Assembly (NCBI GenBank): GCA_029202545.1
Contig: CP119311.1
Coordinates: 2,170,001 to 2,234,000, forward strand
Source of the DNA: Candidatus Pseudobacter hemicellulosilyticus
Lineage (GTDB): Bacteria > Bacteroidota > Bacteroidia > Chitinophagales > Chitinophagaceae
Direction: 5' to 3'
Length of the DNA stretch: 64,000 bases
The notes under the pieces are model-generated. The model was given only the letters and a program-made list of their open reading frames with translations. It was not told the origin of the DNA and ran no database searches. Below are positions 60,924 through 64,000 of this stretch, one piece after another (position 1 is the first letter of the stretch; every line of letters begins with the position of its first letter). Made by a program: the position numbers and the translations under genes.

Positions 60924-62507
60924 TTATTGTTTTATTAACTTCTCACTCCAGCTGCCGCTTTCGTTCTGGAGGCGAAGCAGCAACAGGCCTTTGGGCGCCT
61001 GCCGGACAGGCAGCTGGTGTGTACCTGCCGCCAGCCTGCCGCGTTGCAGTAAACGGCCTTTTTCATCAAAGAGCTGGTACTGGTAATTGTCCGCCGTTTG
61101 CAGGTGGATGCTTTGTCCTACCAGGGTGCTGAGCAGGGTATACCCATCCTGCCGCCGCTGTTTCAGCGAAACGATATTGGAATAGTAATTTCTTTCATCT
61201 GCCAGGGTGATGGCGCGGATGCGGTAGAAGACAGTGGCGGACGCTGCTGGCTGCCAGCTGAAGTTCCGGCTATCGGCATGCAGGGGCGTCAGTGCGCTGA
61301 AATGTACGCCGTCCAGGGAATACTCCACTTCCACCGATCTCACCGCTTCATCGGTATCATACTGCCATTGCAGCTGGTGCCTGCCCGGCTGTGCATAGGC
61401 TGTCAATACAAATCGATGGATGGGCAGCACCTGGTTGATGCTGCCACTGATGGCATAGTAGCCCAGGCTCGCATAGTCGTCATGGTTGGCATTGCCTACG
61501 CCATCCACTACCAGGTAATAAGTGCCGCTGTTGAGGTTGCTGTCCAGCCCTGCATGCAGCAGGGTGGCGGGGTTGTAGCCGCCAATGGTATCGGCCTGCT
61601 GGTTCACCAGTGATACCTGGATATCCAGGTTGGCGCCCTCGTTATCGGTCCCGATGCTATTGGGGATGGCATTGATCCGGAAATTGGCTGCCGTGGGCAG
61701 CGTGAAGCGGAAAACATCCTGATCGTCCTTGTCGTTGATCAGTCCCTCTGCCAGGAAATCCATGCCAGAGCGTTCCAGCGGGCTGGCCTCAGCAAAGGAA
61801 TTGGCGTGGTCGTCCGGCCGCAGGCCAAAGCCATTGGCCTTGCTGGCAATAACGGCAATATCCTGCTGCAGCACGTTACAGCCTTCAGCATTGGGGCCAT
61901 TGTGCCAGGTGGTGAGGTTCTTGTAATAACCCACGCCCATGATGGGCGCCCAGCCGATCTGGCCGCTGCCGGTACCGGCTGCATATTCGGCTGTCATTTT
62001 ACAGCCCCTGTCATAACTGCTCTGGTGCTGCAGGCCCATGGTATGACCGGTTTCATGGGAGATAGCTTCGGCCACATTCTTTACATTGTTGCCCAGCAGT
62101 CCGCTGAATACAAAGGCGGGCTGATCGTCGCCGTCGGCAAAAGTGCCTACAAAAGCGGCGCCGCCGGCCTTGCCATACCATTCATAAGTAGGCGTAACAA
62201 TAATGCGTACACGCTTATTGTACGGGGCGGCATGATATACCGTGGAATCAGTGGTGATGTTGAGGTTGAAGATCCGGTAGTCCTCCGCCACCCGGTGAAA
62301 GATCTCCGTGATGGCGGAAGGGGACAGGCCGGAAGGCTTTGCCTGGATGGTCCCGGACCAGTTCCAGATGGTGCCTTTGACAGTATGTCCGTCAAAATCG
62401 AGGAATACCGTTGCCTGAGCGGCGGGATAACTGCTGAGGGAAGGGGTTTGGGCCGTTACGCTCAGGGTCAGTAGGCCGGTGACGATGAGGGACAGGATAG
62501 CTTTCAT
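60924..62507 (-). CDS. Secreted zinc metalloprotease with PPC and T9SS tail
   Basis: 527 residues from ATG 62507 (MKAILSLIVTGLLTLSVTAQ), signal peptide. The catalytic zinc site HETGHTMGLQH (HExxHxxGxxH) is at about 147-157 and a Met-turn-like IMGVGY follows. A PPC-type beta domain (DQDVFRFTLPTAANFRINAI to SGTYYLVVDGVGN, about 250-370) and a T9SS type A sorting domain at the end (QLFDEKGRLLQRGRL to the C-terminus). It should be exported and passed to the T9SS. A small secreted gene is 55 bp upstream and likely co-transcribed. Confidence 0.93.
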   Translation of the reverse strand: MKAILSLIVTGLLTLSVTAQTPSLSSYPAAQATVFLDFDGHTVKGTIWNWSGTIQAKPSGLSPSAITEIFHRVAEDYRIFNLNITTDSTVYHAAPYNKRVRIIVTPTYEWYGKAGGAAFVGTFADGDDQPAFVFSGLLGNNVKNVAEAISHETGHTMGLQHQSSYDRGCKMTAEYAAGTGSGQIGWAPIMGVGYYKNLTTWHNGPNAEGCNVLQQDIAVIASKANGFGLRPDDHANSFAEASPLERSGMDFLAEGLINDKDDQDVFRFTLPTAANFRINAIPNSIGTDNEGANLDIQVSLVNQQADTIGGYNPATLLHAGLDSNLNSGTYYLVVDGVGNANHDDYASLGYYAISGSINQVLPIHRFVLTAYAQPGRHQLQWQYDTDEAVRSVEVEYSLDGVHFSALTPLHADSRNFSWQPAASATVFYRIRAITLADERNYYSNIVSLKQRRQDGYTLLSTLVGQSIHLQTADNYQYQLFDEKGRLLQRGRLAAGTHQLPVRQAPKGLLLLRLQNESGSWSEKLIKQ

Positions 62508-62562
62508 ACGACGGATGCGTTGAGTTGCTATGAGGCTAATATGTTGGTTCACGGAAAACGAT

Positions 62563-63024
62563 TTAGTCGGGCAGGATAAATTTTTGTGCTTTTTTTACCA
62601 GCAGGTACTGGTCGTCCTGGCGGGTCAGCACCAGCACATCACCGCTGGCAGGATGCAGCAGGCGGGCTTTATACTGTGGCGCTTTACCAGGCAGCTGCAG
62701 CCGCGTGAGGTGCAGCATGGCGCCGCTGCTGTCCAGGGATTGCAGGTTGAGACTGACCAATACCGGCGACTGCCGGACTTTTTCCGTGATGGTTCCGTGA
62801 AAGGTTACCTGGCCGGACAATTCCACCTTTACCGTATCGCCGGCAGCAGACTGGAAAGGCGCTTCCAGGGCCGATTGCCGGCATACCGAACGCTGCGGCA
62901 GCTTGCTGAACAATAAAGGTTTTACGGGAATGAATTGTGGGACAGTAAGGGCTTCCTGGGCGGAAGTGTTGACATGAGTGAATACAAAAAGGAATACCAC
63001 TAAGCCTGTGTAGCGATTTTTCAT
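62563..63024 (-). CDS. Small secreted hypothetical protein next to the metalloprotease
   Basis: 153 residues with a signal peptide (MKNRYTGLVVFLFVFTHVNTSAQ). The remainder is polar and beta-rich (VKVELSGQVTFHGTITEKVRQ; DQYLLVKKAQKFILPD). It resembles in layout an N-terminal propeptide-like domain of secreted proteases and may act on its partner; this is inference from gene order. A 6-bp inverted repeat TCGTTA/TAACGA lies directly upstream of the ATG (63025-63041). Confidence 0.75.
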   Translation of the reverse strand: MKNRYTGLVVFLFVFTHVNTSAQEALTVPQFIPVKPLLFSKLPQRSVCRQSALEAPFQSAAGDTVKVELSGQVTFHGTITEKVRQSPVLVSLNLQSLDSSGAMLHLTRLQLPGKAPQYKARLLHPASGDVLVLTRQDDQYLLVKKAQKFILPD

Positions 63025-63328
63025 TCGTTAGTTTTTAACGATCAGGAAAATTGGATACTAAAAATCGAGGGTACGATCAACAGGGATCATGGTAAGCAGA
63101 GAAGCACCATCAAAATTGGATCATCTTCATTGGTTACAGGAACCAGTGAAGGCGATCAAAGGGTAGATAGTTGATTAACGGCCGGTTGTGGAAAATAGTA
63201 TACAGGCCGGAAAAAATATTTTGGGGAGAAGATGGACCGCTGTCCTGTAAAGAGGCCTTGTCGGCAGTGTTGTGGGTGGGGCTGCAACTGCGCTCAACAA
63301 AAAGCGATAATAGATGAGGACTGGTTCT
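63025..63328. other. 304-base gap with no clear gene
   Basis: Upstream side of the small secreted gene. Apart from the inverted repeat at 63025-63041, nothing stands out; the promoter was not found with certainty. Confidence 0.4.
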
Positions 63329-63688
63329 TTAGTACTGCCCCGTACCCAGCATGACCAGGGTGCAGGCTTCCAGGGTCTGGATGCCCTGTGCTTTTGCCAG
63401 GTCTTCCAGTTCTGGGTTCTCTGTGCCGGGGTTGAAAATTATGCGTTTGGGATGCAGGGAAAGTATATAATCATAATATTCCCGCTGGCGGACAGGATTG
63501 AGGTATAAGGTCACAGTATCGATCTGCTCAAAAGCCTGCTTATCGGTATGGACCTGCACATCCGCCACCTTCACCGGTTTGAGGCCAATAGCTTCCACCG
63601 GATGGCCGCTGGCGCGCAGGCGGTTCAGGGCCAGGAAGCTGTAGCGGGATGGATTATCGGAAGCGCCTAAAACAAGTGTCTTTTTCAT
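63329..63688 (-). CDS. CoA-binding domain protein
   Basis: 119 residues, a single Rossmann-type CoA_binding_2 domain: KKTLVLGASDNPSRYSFLALNRLRASGHPVEAIG at the N-terminus, VTLYLNPVRQREYYDYILSLHPKRIIFNPGTENPELEDLAKAQGIQTLEAC in the second half. Proteins of this size bind CoA or a nucleotide; the cell role is not established. The gene is alone. It has no recognisable promoter. Confidence 0.9.
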   Translation of the reverse strand: MKKTLVLGASDNPSRYSFLALNRLRASGHPVEAIGLKPVKVADVQVHTDKQAFEQIDTVTLYLNPVRQREYYDYILSLHPKRIIFNPGTENPELEDLAKAQGIQTLEACTLVMLGTGQY

Positions 63689-64000
63689 AACAAGTGATTT
63701 GTGTTACTGGTATATAACAGCGCCTGGCTGTTAAAGGTTTGCAGCGGCCGAGGGTCTGCTGCCGGTTGGGCGGCTTACCCGGCATAACTGCTGCCTGCTG
63801 ACAGGTCCTGCAAAGTCAATGCCGGCGCCGCTATGGTGTAAAAAAAGTACCCATCCGGCCTCCTGGGGAAACAACGTTGGCCACTTGTTTGCCAACAAGC
63901 AGCATAAAAGAGTTTGCTGGCCTATTGGTTCGCCGCAAAATAAATAGAACAGCCTGCATCTGACAGAGCGCTTTTGAAAAGATTACGGGTTTAATGGTTC
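63689..64000. other. 312-base right edge without a gene
   Basis: No open frame with protein character. Contains the TTGGTTCG-family motif at 63925-63940, which could sit in the promoter region of a gene beyond the window. Confidence 0.4.
63925..63940 (+). repeat. TTGGTTCG-family motif near the right edge
   Basis: TTGGTTCGCCGCAAAA, 14 of 16 bases the same as the reverse complement of the 7773-7788 and 49485-49500 copies. Confidence 0.45.

Overview
The window looks like chromosomal DNA of a Bacteroidota bacterium, most likely family Chitinophagaceae. The reasons are: type IX secretion (T9SS) C-terminal sorting regions on secreted proteins, a PorT-type protein translationally coupled to UbiE, a DUF1800/DUF1501 pair, a TonB receptor with a carboxypeptidase-regulatory-like front domain, and promoters of the Bacteroidetes type (TTG, about 20 bp, then TAnnTTTGC) with almost no Shine-Dalgarno sites. 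The genus cannot be settled from the sequence alone.

Layout. 0-17.6 kb is a housekeeping and mixed region: a DUF6263-like secreted protein, dnaB, rsmE, a TerC membrane protein, pyrD, a thiolase, the DUF1800/DUF1501 pair, a NarL-type response regulator beside a TPR sensor kinase, a TonB receptor with a small His-rich partner, and DUF2721 and DUF983 membrane proteins. An ABC exporter gene at 18.1-19.9 kb leads into a large surface-polysaccharide region, about 19.9-47.6 kb. 47.9-63.7 kb is again mixed: comM, a long exported structural protein, an M1 peptidase, a MutS-like ATPase, dihydroorotase, a Wzi-like outer-membrane protein, porT-ubiE, engB, a YkuK-type protein, a secreted metalloprotease and a CoA-binding protein.

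The polysaccharide region holds two assembly systems back to back. The left half (19.9-31.5 kb) has Wzx/Wzy-type parts: a flippase, three O-antigen ligase/polymerase-like membrane proteins, a short Wzz-like protein, a phosphoglycosyl transferase with a strong promoter and a structured leader, and four glycosyltransferases. The right half (47.6 down to 31.4 kb, all leftward and lower in GC) has an ABC-2 permease with a short ATPase, four paralogous proteins built on a GT4-GT2 plan, a GT32 enzyme fused to a long coiled coil, a stand-alone coiled-coil protein with the same C-terminal tail, a large multi-span GT-C-like protein, and single GT4 and GT2 enzymes.

The most interesting observations are in the right half. 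Two of the four tandem GT4-GT2 proteins have decayed in complementary ways: one has lost its GT2 catalytic motifs, and its neighbour has lost the donor-binding half of GT4. A WY-x-x-TYE-x-RS-x-LG tail is shared by the GT32-coiled-coil fusion and the small coiled-coil protein. Because the ATPase lacks the carbohydrate-binding tail of Wzt, a coiled-coil scaffold or length ruler is a reasonable but untested idea. Non-coding signals include three 20-21 bp spaced repeats upstream of the rightmost glycosyltransferase, a 73-74 bp tandem repeat, a recurring 16-bp TTGGTTCG motif, several near-leaderless promoters, and a structured orphan region at 57.5-57.9 kb.
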